Shown here piece after piece: positions 7,536 through 16,048 of a stretch of 64,000 nucleotides of DNA. Each line of letters opens with the position of its first letter. Position 1 is the stretch's first letter. Source of the stretch: Desulfamplus magnetovallimortis (GTDB lineage: Bacteria > Desulfobacterota > Desulfobacteria > Desulfobacterales > Desulfobacteraceae). The position numbers were made by a program, and so were the translations under genes. The notes under the pieces were generated by a model. It saw only the letters and a list, made by a program, of their open reading frames with translations. It ran no database searches and was not told the DNA's origin. The stretch covers positions 37,379 through 101,378 of the forward strand of contig NZ_LT828540.1 of assembly GCF_900170035.1 (NCBI RefSeq), in the 5' to 3' direction.

Positions 7536-9555
7536 AAACAGTACGTGTTTTTATATCAACAATATTACCTGAAAAGATGTTCATAGCATGAAGTACAAGT
7601 GGATGGTTTCTTGCTTCATTTTTTATTTGTGAAGAGTTCCTTGAATTTGATTCAAGGCTGTTTTTTTCTGTATGGTCAATTATTTCGATTTTCATTTTTC
7701 GGTTAAAATATTGACTGCATATCTCTTCAAGGTCTTTTTGTTTTGACTTGATTCTTGAAAGTTCAAAAGCAGGGCCTTTTAGTTCAAAAATAAGTTCTGT
7801 GTCAGTTATATCTTTGAGGCTGCTTTTTGTCAAAATAGTTGCCATTACTTTCTGTTTTTTGGAAACCGCTTTTATAAATCCTTTCCAGTTTTTCTGTTTC
7901 TGCTCCCTGGTTAAGTTATCTTTTGCATGGTTTTCAGAGTGCAGAGCTGACGCTATATTTTCAGAGTGCAGAGCTGACGCTATATTTTCAGAGTGCAGAG
8001 CTGATGTTATATTTTCAGAGTGCAGAGTTGATGCTATATTTTCAGATTGAGACCGAACTGGAATGTTATCTACATTATGATAATCAACATAAGTTGTTGA
8101 CGTTTTGTCATCATCAACAGCAGTGGGTGTCGGTTTATGGTCATCTGATTGCGGGATGTTATAAAGCGGCGGTATCTCTGGCTCTGGCATGTCTGGAACA
8201 AAGATAGGCCCTGATGTTATGTGGCCGTCTATCCCCTGATTTTCTGGTTCTCTTTGACTCTTCACTCTTTCTGGTTGCTGGGTAGGGGATATATTGGTTT
8301 GGTTCATTGCCGGCGCAAAGTTGGCAACAGCTTCCATTGTCCCTGTTTGTGCTGTGACTTCCGGCATTAGAGGTTGTTTGTCTCCGCAATTTCCAGAAGC
8401 TATCTTCAGGGCAAGCTCATCTATCTTCTTGATTAACTTATCTATTTCAACACCCTGCCTTATCTGGACAACCTTTAAAAGAATCATTTCAAGGGCAGTT
8501 CTTGTGTGTGAAGCAAATTTAAGAAGATTCTCCTCTTTCAACAGTATATTGAGTATCTGAGTAAGATAAACCACTGAAAATCGGGCAATGATATTCTGGA
8601 TTGTATCAATGTCGTGGTCAGAAATATCAGTTATTCCAGAGGGGTTTTTCTGATTCGTGCATGCCCTTATTACTGTGAGGTTTCTGAAGTGTTTGATTAT
8701 GCTGGAATAAAACTTTTTAAGATCAATACCAAGGTTATTTACCTGTTCAACAATATTCAGTATGGCGGTAACATCATGGTTCAGTATGGCAGTTGAAAGC
8801 TCAAAAATAATTTTTTTGTCAATGATGCCAAGATTGTTTAAAATTGAGGCGTGGCTGATTTCCCTGTCCGGTGTACTGGAAAGAATTCTGTCAAGAAGGC
8901 TTAGTGAATCCCGCATGGAACCATCTGCTTCCGAGGCTATCAGATCAAGGCTCTCCCTTGAAATTGTAAACCCTTCTTCCTTACAGAGTTTTTGCAGATG
9001 ATCTGTAATTTGCGTAAGTTTAAGGCGTCCGAGATCGTGCCTTTGACATCTTGATAGTATTGTAATGGGGATTTTGTGGGATTCTGTTGTGGCAAATATA
9101 AATATTACATGTTCAGGTGGCTCTTCCAGGGTCTTCAGAAGTGCATTAAATGCTGCTGTGCTTAACATGTGAACTTCGTCAATAATATATATCTTATAGG
9201 GAGATGAAGTGGGCATGTATGTAACATTTGCACGAAGTTCTCTTATCTGATCAACGCTGTTGTTGGAAGCGCCGTCAATTTCAAATACGTCGGCAGCGTT
9301 TCCTGATGTGATCTGGGAGCAGGAACGGCATATGTTGCATGGGGAGGGTGTTGGACCCTCTGCGCAATTCATTGCCTTGGCAAGAATACGGGCAATGGTG
9401 GTTTTCCCTGTGCCACGCGGGCCTGTCAGGAGTATGGCATGGGCAACACGATTTGAGGTGATTGCATTGGATAGTGTTGTAGTAACGTGTTCCTGTCCAA
9501 TAACATCCTGAAAAGTCTGGGGTCTGTATTTAAGGGCTAATACTCGATATGACAT
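7534..9555 (-). CDS. dnaX: DNA polymerase III subunit gamma/tau
   Basis: The 673-residue protein starts MSYRVLALKYRPQTF, the conserved DnaX N-terminus. It contains the Walker A motif GPRGTGKT (45-52), a zinc module (C64, C73, C76, C79), DEVH in Walker B (126-129) and the SRC sensor. Domain III and a long tau-type C-terminal region follow. It is the ATPase of the clamp loader that places the sliding clamp on DNA. A GTG at 9576 could extend it by seven residues, but neither start has a clear ribosome binding site, so I chose the conserved one. The linker at about 503-541 carries four tandem nonapeptides HSENIASAL from a 27-bp minisatellite. The stop codon falls in a terminal inverted repeat. 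Confidence 0.95.
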   Translation of the reverse strand: MSYRVLALKYRPQTFQDVIGQEHVTTTLSNAITSNRVAHAILLTGPRGTGKTTIARILAKAMNCAEGPTPSPCNICRSCSQITSGNAADVFEIDGASNNSVDQIRELRANVTYMPTSSPYKIYIIDEVHMLSTAAFNALLKTLEEPPEHVIFIFATTESHKIPITILSRCQRHDLGRLKLTQITDHLQKLCKEEGFTISRESLDLIASEADGSMRDSLSLLDRILSSTPDREISHASILNNLGIIDKKIIFELSTAILNHDVTAILNIVEQVNNLGIDLKKFYSSIIKHFRNLTVIRACTNQKNPSGITDISDHDIDTIQNIIARFSVVYLTQILNILLKEENLLKFASHTRTALEMILLKVVQIRQGVEIDKLIKKIDELALKIASGNCGDKQPLMPEVTAQTGTMEAVANFAPAMNQTNISPTQQPERVKSQREPENQGIDGHITSGPIFVPDMPEPEIPPLYNIPQSDDHKPTPTAVDDDKTSTTYVDYHNVDNIPVRSQSENIASTLHSENITSALHSENIASALHSENIASALHSENHAKDNLTREQKQKNWKGFIKAVSKKQKVMATILTKSSLKDITDTELIFELKGPAFELSRIKSKQKDLEEICSQYFNRKMKIEIIDHTEKNSLESNSRNSSQIKNEARNHPLVLHAMNIFSGNIVDIKTRTV
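7931..8046 (-). repeat. 27-bp in-frame minisatellite inside dnaX
   Basis: Four tandem units start TTTTCAGAGTGCAGAGCTGA and end CGCTATA, at 7931-7957, 7958-7984, 7985-8011 and 8012-8038, followed by a partial fifth. The first two are identical; the others differ by single substitutions. On the minus strand they encode HSENIASAL-type nonapeptides in the flexible linker of DnaX, so copy-number changes would keep the frame. Confidence 0.9.
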
Positions 9556-9598
9556 TTTATCCGGAATGAGGAACACATATGTGGAAGAACTTCAAGAA

Positions 9599-9688
9599 TG
9601 GCGGAGAGAGAGGGATTCGAACCCTCGGTACCCGTTAAGATACACACGCTTTCCAGGCGTGCACCTTCAGCCACTCGGCCATCTCTCC
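9599..9688 (-). tRNA. tRNA-Ser (GGA)
   Basis: Read on the minus strand from 9688, the sequence has a seven-base acceptor stem GGAGAGA pairing with TCTCTCC. A D arm with GGCCGAGTGG follows, then the anticodon loop CTGGAAA with anticodon GGA, a long variable arm as expected for tRNA-Ser, and the T loop GGTTCGAATCC. The discriminator is G and CCA is encoded (9599-9601). It lies about 43 bases upstream of the dnaX start, a pairing seen in many bacteria. Confidence 0.95.
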
Positions 9689-9793
9689 GCATGAATTATG
9701 ATTCGGAGTAAATAGCCTTTTTGGAACAGGATGTCAAGTATTAATCCCTTATAATCAGAAAAGTATAAAGCAGTGTTTTGCCAGGGACAAGAA

Positions 9794-10480
9794 TCATTTC
9801 AAGAATATGGGCGGAAGAATGGAAAGCTTTGTGCAAGAATTTTTTATACCGGAGACAATAACAAGTTTTGCATGGCTTTTGGTATCACTATGGACAAAGC
9901 GTATATAGGATATTTCAATTTTGTGATGTTTCATGTTGTATAAAAGTTCTCTCGTGCGTCCTGCAGGGTATATCAGGTGTAGAGAGCCATTTTGTTTTAA
10001 AAAATATGCTGCACAGCATATAAGTTGCTCCATATCAAGTGTTATCTCATGTTTTGCTATTGCTTTCTCGGTGTCATGATTGATGCGGCTGCTGTTTTTT
10101 TTCTGATAAGGGGGATTTGAAATTACCATGTCAAACTCTCCACCTTTTTCACGGGACTTCATTTTAATGATATCATCATGAATAAGTTTGATTTTACTCT
10201 GCATTCCATTAGAGGTTATATTTTTCTTTGCAACTTCATAAAGAGAGCTTTGTATCTCCACTGCTGTAATTGTGGTGTCAGATAATTGACATTGTGATGC
10301 CAGAATAATGGCCATAACTCCTGAGCCTGTTCCTATTTCAAGAACTCGCTCTTTTCCATTCATAAGGTTTATGACATGTTCTGTCAGAAGAAAGGGATCC
10401 ATTGAGAAATGATACCCATTTTCTGGTTGATGGATTTTAACTTCTGAATTCTGGATATTTTCAGTTGTGTAAGGAGGCAA
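9794..10480 (-). CDS. tRNA1(Val) adenine-37 N6-methyltransferase-like protein (TrmN6/YfiC family)
   Basis: The 228-residue protein is a class I SAM-dependent methyltransferase. It has the SAM loop VLEIGTGSG at 46-54, acidic VEI in motif II, and the catalytic NPPY at 122-125, which marks N6-adenine methylation. The N-terminal QPENGYHFSMDPFLLTEH resembles the TrmN6 family. The start is probably the TTG at 10480, because the conserved region begins soon after; no clear ribosome binding site is visible. It overlaps the DciA-like gene by 20 bases. Exact substrate is inferred from family resemblance. Confidence 0.75.
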   Translation of the reverse strand: MPPYTTENIQNSEVKIHQPENGYHFSMDPFLLTEHVINLMNGKERVLEIGTGSGVMAIILASQCQLSDTTITAVEIQSSLYEVAKKNITSNGMQSKIKLIHDDIIKMKSREKGGEFDMVISNPPYQKKNSSRINHDTEKAIAKHEITLDMEQLICCAAYFLKQNGSLHLIYPAGRTRELLYNMKHHKIEISYIRFVHSDTKSHAKLVIVSGIKNSCTKLSILPPIFLK

Positions 10481-10766
10481 TTTTAAATCGTATCTCTTTT
10501 ACCAGATCGTTTTGAAGGGCTTTGTTAATATCCTGCATCATCTGCTGCTTCATGAAGGTCAGGTGTTGAAGCCATGCAGAACATGAGACATGGACGATAA
10601 GGGTGCTGTTTCTGAAGGCAGCGGGTTTTGTCTCCCGTGAAATCGTCTCTCCCACTGCCTGGGGCCACAGTGACCATATTCTCGTCATTTCAGTGTCTTT
10701 AGCAGGTCTTAAACCAGCTAAAACTGACTCAAGAATTTCACCAATGTGTGTAAGTTTTTTTTGCAT
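10461..10766 (-). CDS. DUF721 / DciA-like protein
   Basis: The 101-residue protein fits the DUF721 pattern: an N-terminal helix, the LWPQAVGETISRETKPAAFRNSTLIVHV core, SSAWLQHLTFM-like segment and a C-terminal EIRFKI strand. DciA proteins of this family help load the replicative helicase DnaB in bacteria lacking DnaC. Many short DUF721 proteins are uncharacterised, so helicase loading is inference. It overlaps the downstream methyltransferase by 20 bases and lies 13 bases after the alcohol dehydrogenase gene. Confidence 0.8.
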   Translation of the reverse strand: MQKKLTHIGEILESVLAGLRPAKDTEMTRIWSLWPQAVGETISRETKPAAFRNSTLIVHVSCSAWLQHLTFMKQQMMQDINKALQNDLVKEIRFKIASLHN

Positions 10767-10779
10767 ATCAATTTTGTAA

Positions 10780-11994
10780 TCAGGGTATTGATCTATTGAT
10801 TATTTTTATTAACTGTTTTGTATTAAGTGGCACGGGATTTCCTTTCATGCTGCTTGAATTCATGGCTTTTTCAGCAAGAAGAACCCTCTCTTCAGATGTT
10901 AAGTTGATTTCTGCAGTTGCCGGTAAATTCATATTTGTTACAAGATTTTCTATCCATTCAAGAGAATCATGGATTTGAGCAGAGAGGTTACTGGTAAGAA
11001 TTTTGCTTATTTCAAGGTATCTCACAAGAGCTTGGTCAGTGTATAAAGTTTCACCAGCAGTCTCCTGAGTCTCCTGAATGGTCCGGATATTTTCACGCAT
11101 AACAGGTGCAAGCAGAAGGGCGCATATAATACCGTGTGGGGCAGCGGTCATTCCCCCCATGGGTGCTGCAATACCGTGGACAGCCCCAAGTTTTGCATTC
11201 GCAAGTGTTATTCCACTGTAAAGTCCTGCAAGGCTCATATCAATCCGTGCATCAACATCTTGCGGCTTTTTCCATGCCTTGTAAAGCGATCTTGCAACTC
11301 TCTGTATTCCATCCCTGCAAAGTGCATCTGTAATGGGGTTTGAAAATTTTGATGTAAATGACTCAATGAGCTGTACAAGTGCATCCATTCCGGTTGAGGC
11401 AGTGATATGCGGTGGCATTGATCGACAAAGCAGTGGATCAACAATGGCAATGTCCGGATACATATAAGGACTTCTGAGGCTCACCTTTACTTTGTGTTCA
11501 AGTGAGGTGAGAACAGCATTGCATGTAGCTTCGGCACCGGTGCCTGCTGTAGTGGGAATGGCTATCATGGGAAGAGATCTGTTTTCAAGAGGAGAGCCTT
11601 TGCCTATCACTTCAAGGTAAGTCATTATGTTTTGGGTATTTGTAATGAGTGCTGAAAGTGCCTTGCCTGTGTCGATGATACTGCCTCCGCCTATGGCAAC
11701 TATCATTTCAATACCTGAATTTTGTATTTTTTCAAGAGCCAGTGCAAATTTTTCAACAGTTGGCTCTCCCTCCTGTACGAATATATTGTATTCAAGATTT
11801 CCATCTTCAAGTATCTGTATGATATTTGATGCCCTCAAACTGTTTTTTCCTGTAACCACAAGAATTTTGCCTGGGCCTGAAGCTTTTGTGTCTGTATGGG
11901 CAGACTGGTGAAGGGAATGAATGGCATCAACAAGATTATCAACACTCCCTGTGCCAAAAATTATTTTTACGGGTGATAAAAAAGTAAAATTCAT
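10780..11994 (-). CDS. Iron-containing alcohol dehydrogenase family protein
   Basis: From the Met at 11994 this is 404 residues of the group III (Fe-dependent) alcohol dehydrogenase family. The NAD-binding GGGSIIDTGKAL is at 102-113. Metal-site segments are MDALVQLIESF, GAVHGIAAP and APHGIICALL. One of the usual metal histidines is Gln (MDALVQ), as in some subfamilies. It likely interconverts an alcohol and an aldehyde or ketone; substrate unknown. The frame is open to an ATG at 12072, but the extra 26 residues look like read-through of repeat-like DNA, so I prefer 11994 although neither start has a strong ribosome binding site. Confidence 0.85.
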   Translation of the reverse strand: MNFTFLSPVKIIFGTGSVDNLVDAIHSLHQSAHTDTKASGPGKILVVTGKNSLRASNIIQILEDGNLEYNIFVQEGEPTVEKFALALEKIQNSGIEMIVAIGGGSIIDTGKALSALITNTQNIMTYLEVIGKGSPLENRSLPMIAIPTTAGTGAEATCNAVLTSLEHKVKVSLRSPYMYPDIAIVDPLLCRSMPPHITASTGMDALVQLIESFTSKFSNPITDALCRDGIQRVARSLYKAWKKPQDVDARIDMSLAGLYSGITLANAKLGAVHGIAAPMGGMTAAPHGIICALLLAPVMRENIRTIQETQETAGETLYTDQALVRYLEISKILTSNLSAQIHDSLEWIENLVTNMNLPATAEINLTSEERVLLAEKAMNSSSMKGNPVPLNTKQLIKIINRSIP

Positions 11995-12070
11995 GTTTTT
12001 GTTGTAGCCTTGTCTCTTTTGTAGATTAAATGGAGAGGGAGATAATGGATACATTATTTCATAACTACTC

Positions 12071-12273
12071 ATTAGTGCTTCTTCAAGTTTAAACTATTGC
12101 TTTCCAAAAAAATATTTTATTTTTTGGTCAAAAAATATATTCAGATAACAGATAGTTAGACTTTTCCATTTTCAATTTAATTATTTGGAATACTATATTG
12201 GATTATTTTTCAACCCTTTAAAATGTTCAAGGAGTTTTTTAACCGACAATCAAGCCTTGAAGGAACATTAGTC
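12071..12273. repeat. Family-F repeat with terminal inverted ends, copy 1 (with inner extra DNA)
   Basis: The left end ATTAGTGCTTCTTCAAGTTT and the right end, which reads ACTAATGTTCCTTCAAGG on the other strand, are imperfect inverted repeats. The copy at 23055-23156 has the same ends but is half as long. The extra interior here contains CAATTTAATTATTTGGAATA, which recurs almost unchanged at 18855-18878. The 1.1-kb gap from 11995 to 13155 holds only repeats as far as I can see. Confidence 0.65.
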
Positions 12274-12456
12274 TGACCGGAGTATAAAAATATTATGCCA
12301 TTATTTAATTGTTTGTACAATGTCTCATCCTGATTTTACAAATACTTTCATTGTTGATGATCATGTAAAAAATCCGATTATGATAATTTTTATTTGTAAC
12401 TATTCGTAATTATAAATAAATAATTTGGCTTTCTCTACTTTTTACGAGATCTTCAT

Positions 12457-12521
12457 TTTACCGTGAAAATGACTATTATTTTTATATTTGGGGGTGGCTG
12501 GATGGCAGCCATGACCGTTTA
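12457..12521 (+). repeat. Family-D repeat, single copy
   Basis: The sequence runs from TTTACCGTGAAAATGACTAT to GCCAGCC-type palindrome and ATGACCGTTT. It matches the units of the 55691-55941 array and the copy at 60759-60827. A short open frame over it is not a convincing gene. Confidence 0.8.
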
Positions 12522-12700
12522 CTTTGTAAATGGATACAAAGTTCCGTCTTTGGGGTTACCTGTACTTTGGGTTTGTCAGCATCGTAAGCATATACCTTAT
12601 AGATTGTGTTATTCTTCCGCCATGGCTGTTATTAAATTAAAAATTTGATTGAACCCCTTGATCATTGTATGAAAATTGCATAATATATGAATATATAAGC

Positions 12701-12975
12701 GGCATCCATAATTTGCTGGTTTACATTTTTCATGACACCATTCCCATTTTTAGGGAATCTTAACCCGGAAAGTTTAAAGTCCTTTTGGGTTGATATGAAG
12801 GATGCTATAAAACTTCCATTATTTCTGATTTGAACAGTCAGTCCATTTTTTCTGACAAATGCTTTTCGCTCTATACCATTTTCTAATAACGTACATGGCT
12901 GATGCCCGCCACAATCGAAGAGATGAAAGTCTTTATGAAAACAGCCATTTGCGGGGACTATCATATAAACCAATA
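12701..12975. repeat. Family-A element followed by inverted family-C fragment
   Basis: 12701-12805 runs from GGCATCCATAATTTGC to TGATATGAAGGATGC and is a degenerate family-A copy. About 12895-12975 contains GATGCCCGCCACAATCGAAG, the reverse complement of the family-C motif. Nothing here looks coding. Confidence 0.65.
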
Positions 12976-13155
12976 TTGCGGCTCCCCGCCACAATCTCGT
13001 ATTTGTCCCAACACAATCTCATATTTGTTCCAATAAATAGATTTTGTTGCAACTCATGAGAATCAAAAGATGAAGGATATTATCGAAAGGGATGCATTGA
13101 ACTATTCATATTGAGTTCATATCATGCCTTTCCAGACACCATAAAGGAGGTTGTT

Positions 13156-14076
13156 ATGATTAAAATTATCAAAATAAAAATGACAATCATGGCTGCCGCT
13201 TCTTTTTTTCTTTTTGGGATTTCTTTTGTTTACGCATCTGGTCTCAGCTTTTCAGCTTCGTCTCTGTATCCTGATAATCAGGATGTTTCGGATAACGCCT
13301 TTGCGTATTCAATGCAGGATTATTCAGGTTCCTTGTCAAGTAATTTTGCATCAAAAGGGGTTTATCAGAACAGCTCGGAACTACATTTTTCGTGGTTAAA
13401 TTTTTTTGCCTTAAAGATGGCGGAAAGCAAGGATGTTTTCCCATGGAATACACCAACAACCATTGAAGAAGATCGTTTTGATGAAGTCGGAGGGATGCAG
13501 TACGAGCTTTATGACTGGGAATTTCAGCATGTTGACTATATCCGTCAGGATCTTGTCAGGAGTATATTGCCAGGCATTGCCGAAGATTTTTTGAAAAGGA
13601 CAAGAACTGGAAGAAAACTGGAGCTTCTTTCCAGAAAAATATCTGGGTATTTTACAGTTAAGTACATGAAAACATCAGATAGTGGAAGCCGGTTTTTTAT
13701 GCCTGGCCATTCAGATAATTCAGAAAGCAGCTTTTATACAAACAAAGATAGATCTGACATAAAAAATCATATCAATATGTCAGGATATATAACTGGAGAA
13801 GATACAGAAGAAGAGTCTTTGAATTTGTATGGTTCATCTCTGTCTGTGCGTCTTTTTAATGATGTAAACTCAAACCCGCTTGAGTATGCTCTGGAATTAA
13901 ATTCATTTTATTTGACTACTATGACCATATTTAGATATGAACCTGCTGAAAAAAGGCTGACTTTTACATTGACAGATTCAAAACTGGAAAAAATTCTTGA
14001 TTTGCAGACTGCATTTGAATTTGTCTCTGAACCTGTTGAAACATATGGAATTGTGAAGATTTTCTTTGATTTCTGA
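13156..14076 (+). CDS. Exported protein of unknown function
   Basis: I do not recognise this 306-residue protein. I start it at 13156, after AAGGAGG, because the upstream in-frame ATG at 13111 has no comparable site. Residues 1-28 form a classical signal peptide ending near VYASG, so it is periplasmic or outer-membrane. The body is rich in aromatic and acidic residues, with blocks such as DEVGGMQYELYDWEFQHVDY and LKRTRTGRKLELLSRK, and ends in IFFDF, a terminal phenylalanine as in many outer-membrane proteins. The DUF4197 gene starts 36 bases later and they are probably cotranscribed. Confidence 0.7.
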   Translation: MIKIIKIKMTIMAAASFFLFGISFVYASGLSFSASSLYPDNQDVSDNAFAYSMQDYSGSLSSNFASKGVYQNSSELHFSWLNFFALKMAESKDVFPWNTPTTIEEDRFDEVGGMQYELYDWEFQHVDYIRQDLVRSILPGIAEDFLKRTRTGRKLELLSRKISGYFTVKYMKTSDSGSRFFMPGHSDNSESSFYTNKDRSDIKNHINMSGYITGEDTEEESLNLYGSSLSVRLFNDVNSNPLEYALELNSFYLTTMTIFRYEPAEKRLTFTLTDSKLEKILDLQTAFEFVSEPVETYGIVKIFFDF

Positions 14077-14112
14077 TTGACTAATGATTTGAGGATTATG
14101 GGAGGAGAATTG

Positions 14113-14982
14113 ATGAAAAATATTTTGCGGTCGTTGCTGAGAATAAACAGGCTGAAAAAACATTTAAGATTAGATTTTGACAACAATGAAGAAAAAAGCA
14201 CGACAAATTACCTCCCTGTCAGGTTTATTATTCATATTCCGCTTATACTTTTCATTTTTTGCACTATTTATGCGCCTATTATTAATGCAACAGACACTTC
14301 ATTGGTTAAAACAGGCGGTGATATTTTAAACAAGGTGGTGTCCGCAAGTAGTGAAAAGGGAGATGGCGAAGGAACTTCCCCTACACTTTTACAGATGGCT
14401 GACGCTTTTAAGGAGGCTTTGCGTATTGGATCGGAAAATGTTGTCAATAAACTTGGCACAGAAGATGGCTTTAACAAGGACTCTTCAATTCATATACCGT
14501 TGCCGGAACAACTCGAAACTGTAAAGACAATGCTGTCAGGAGTTGGAATGTCGGGTTTTGTTGATGATCTGGAGCTTAAATTGAATCGCGCTGCAGAGGC
14601 AGCAACTCCAAAGGCGAAAGAGCTTTTTGTTCAATCAATAACAGAGATGACTTTTGATGATGTTAAAAAAATTTATGAAGGGCCTGAAAACTCTGCCACA
14701 CTCTATTTTAAAGAGAAAATGGGTACATCTTTGATGGGAGAGATGCGACCTATTGTGGATGAAAAACTTTCAGAGGTGGGTGCTGTTCAATCCTACGATC
14801 AGGTTATCTCAAAATATAAAACCATGCCATTTGTTCCTGATGTTAAGGCCAATCTCACTGATCATGTTCTGGCAAAGGGAATTGATGGTATTTACCACTA
14901 CATTGCACAGGAAGAGGCAGCCATAAGGAACGATCCGGCAAAACATACCACAGAGCTTTTGAAGAAGGTTTTTGGTAAGTAG
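14113..14982 (+). CDS. DUF4197 family protein
   Basis: The 289-residue protein starts at 14113 behind GGAGGAG. A basic N-terminal stretch is followed by a hydrophobic segment at about 37-57, so the protein is membrane-anchored or exported. The rest matches DUF4197 closely: IHIPLPEQLETVKTML, VDDLELKLNRAAEAATPKAK, ITEMTFDDVKKIYEG, EVGAVQSYDQVISKY and the ending TTELLKKVFGK. The family occurs widely in Gram-negative bacteria without known function. The N-terminal extension before the hydrophobic segment is longer than I would expect for a simple signal peptide. Confidence 0.88.
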   Translation: MKNILRSLLRINRLKKHLRLDFDNNEEKSTTNYLPVRFIIHIPLILFIFCTIYAPIINATDTSLVKTGGDILNKVVSASSEKGDGEGTSPTLLQMADAFKEALRIGSENVVNKLGTEDGFNKDSSIHIPLPEQLETVKTMLSGVGMSGFVDDLELKLNRAAEAATPKAKELFVQSITEMTFDDVKKIYEGPENSATLYFKEKMGTSLMGEMRPIVDEKLSEVGAVQSYDQVISKYKTMPFVPDVKANLTDHVLAKGIDGIYHYIAQEEAAIRNDPAKHTTELLKKVFGK

Positions 14983-15012
14983 GCAATTCACTATCTTTCA
15001 CCTTGAAACAAC

Positions 15013-15117
15013 GGCAAGCTTCATTTCCCAGTTTACACTTTCCGGATAGAAAACTCTGAGTTGCGGGAATCTCTCACAAAAAGTGTAAAGTACTTTTGGG
15101 GTCAAATGAAGGATGCC
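15013..15117. repeat. Family-A MITE-like element, copy 3
   Basis: It runs from GGCAAGCTTCATTTCCCAG to TCAAATGAAGGATGCC. It keeps the internal AAAGTGTAAAGTACTTTT palindrome and lies right after the DUF4197 gene. Confidence 0.75.
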
Positions 15118-15139
15118 GAAACAACTTCCTGTTTTTAAA

Positions 15140-15268
15140 TAAATTTCATGCTTCGTTGTGCCCGAAAGGGCATGGGTGTTTTTATATGATAGTCTCCGTA
15201 ACATCCTGTTTTAAAAACGACTTTCATTCCTTCGATTGTGGGGGGAAGCCTACATGTACGTTATAAGT
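15140..15268 (+). repeat. Left direct repeat (family B/C composite) bordering the restriction-modification genes
   Basis: It contains TTTCATGCTTCGTTGTG, then GTAACATCCTGTTTTAAAAA, then CGACTTTCATTCCTTCGATT. The same order and orientation recur at about 16918-17046 on the other side of the restriction-modification pair. Confidence 0.7.
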
Positions 15269-15272
15269 CACA

Positions 15273-16046
15273 TTAGTACTGTTTGACGTCTGAATATAAC
15301 TTTATTAATGAATCTCGTCTTAATCTGAACTTTGTTCCATGATTGTGTCCAGTTCTTGCGTCAAAATCAATATATATGTACCCTTCTTCAATTGCATTTA
15401 CAAATTTATCAAGATTGAATTTTTTTAGCATAAAGATTTCCTGATATTTGAAATGGAGTGTCCCATTAATTTTTTTCGATTCTGCCGATACAAAAAAACA
15501 ATTGTGCAATTTTGTGCCAGCTTTGTGATATAAATCATCAAAGCCCCAATATGGTTTAGGTTCAAGTTTTTTATTACTTACCTGTTCAAGCCATTCAGAA
15601 TTATGAGTATCAGAAATATTTTTATAATTAAAATCAATCCATACTTTTTTATCAAGTTTGTCAATTTTAACGGTAAAGCCCCTGTTACTATATCCCTTGG
15701 CATTTATTGTTTGTCTGAAGCTTTGTTCATTTTGAGAATATTTTCTTCCGGCTTCCTTATGCCGCCAGCCAAACTCAGGCAATAATATGGTTGGAACAAA
15801 TTTAAAAGCACGGGGAGAAGGCTCCATGTGAAAAAGTGTTATCAAAGATGTCGTATTTTTCTTTTGCGCTTTTAGTTCCCACTCTGATGCATTGGGTATT
15901 GGTAAATTATTTTCTTCAATTCCCAATAAGTCTTCCAGTGTATTACCAACACCGCCATCATTGTTTTTTCGTCCTGTTGGAATCCAGCCTTTTTGCCGGA
16001 TCTCAATAAGAGATTGTATTAAAGATTCTTTTGTAAAATTTTGCAT
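15273..16046 (-). CDS. MvaI/BcnI-type restriction endonuclease
   Basis: The 257-residue protein has the MvaI/BcnI signature near its N-terminus: GWIPTGRKNNDGGVGNTLED followed by LLGIEENNLPIPNASEWELK, with the catalytic ExK at E57-K59. These type IIP enzymes act as monomers on pseudopalindromes such as CCWGG (MvaI) or CCSGG (BcnI). The gene begins two bases after the methyltransferase stop. Length is close to MvaI, and no disruption is seen. The exact recognition site cannot be read from sequence alone. Confidence 0.9.
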   Translation of the reverse strand: MQNFTKESLIQSLIEIRQKGWIPTGRKNNDGGVGNTLEDLLGIEENNLPIPNASEWELKAQKKNTTSLITLFHMEPSPRAFKFVPTILLPEFGWRHKEAGRKYSQNEQSFRQTINAKGYSNRGFTVKIDKLDKKVWIDFNYKNISDTHNSEWLEQVSNKKLEPKPYWGFDDLYHKAGTKLHNCFFVSAESKKINGTLHFKYQEIFMLKKFNLDKFVNAIEEGYIYIDFDARTGHNHGTKFRLRRDSLIKLYSDVKQY

Positions 16047-16048
16047 TA

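Noticed and set aside
7923..8207. Open frame on the plus strand over the dnaX repeats
   Set aside because: It is a by-product of the 27-bp period on the opposite strand of dnaX.
9689..9793. Possible 4.5S RNA gene near tRNA-Ser and dnaX
   Set aside because: The conserved SRP RNA loop sequences are absent from this gap.
10820..10845. Sigma-54 promoter-like TGGCAC
   Set aside because: It lies inside the alcohol dehydrogenase gene and the GC element at -12 does not fit at the right spacing.
12463..12648. 61-codon open frame
   Set aside because: It lies largely on a family-D repeat, has no recognisable protein features and the same repeat elsewhere is not open.
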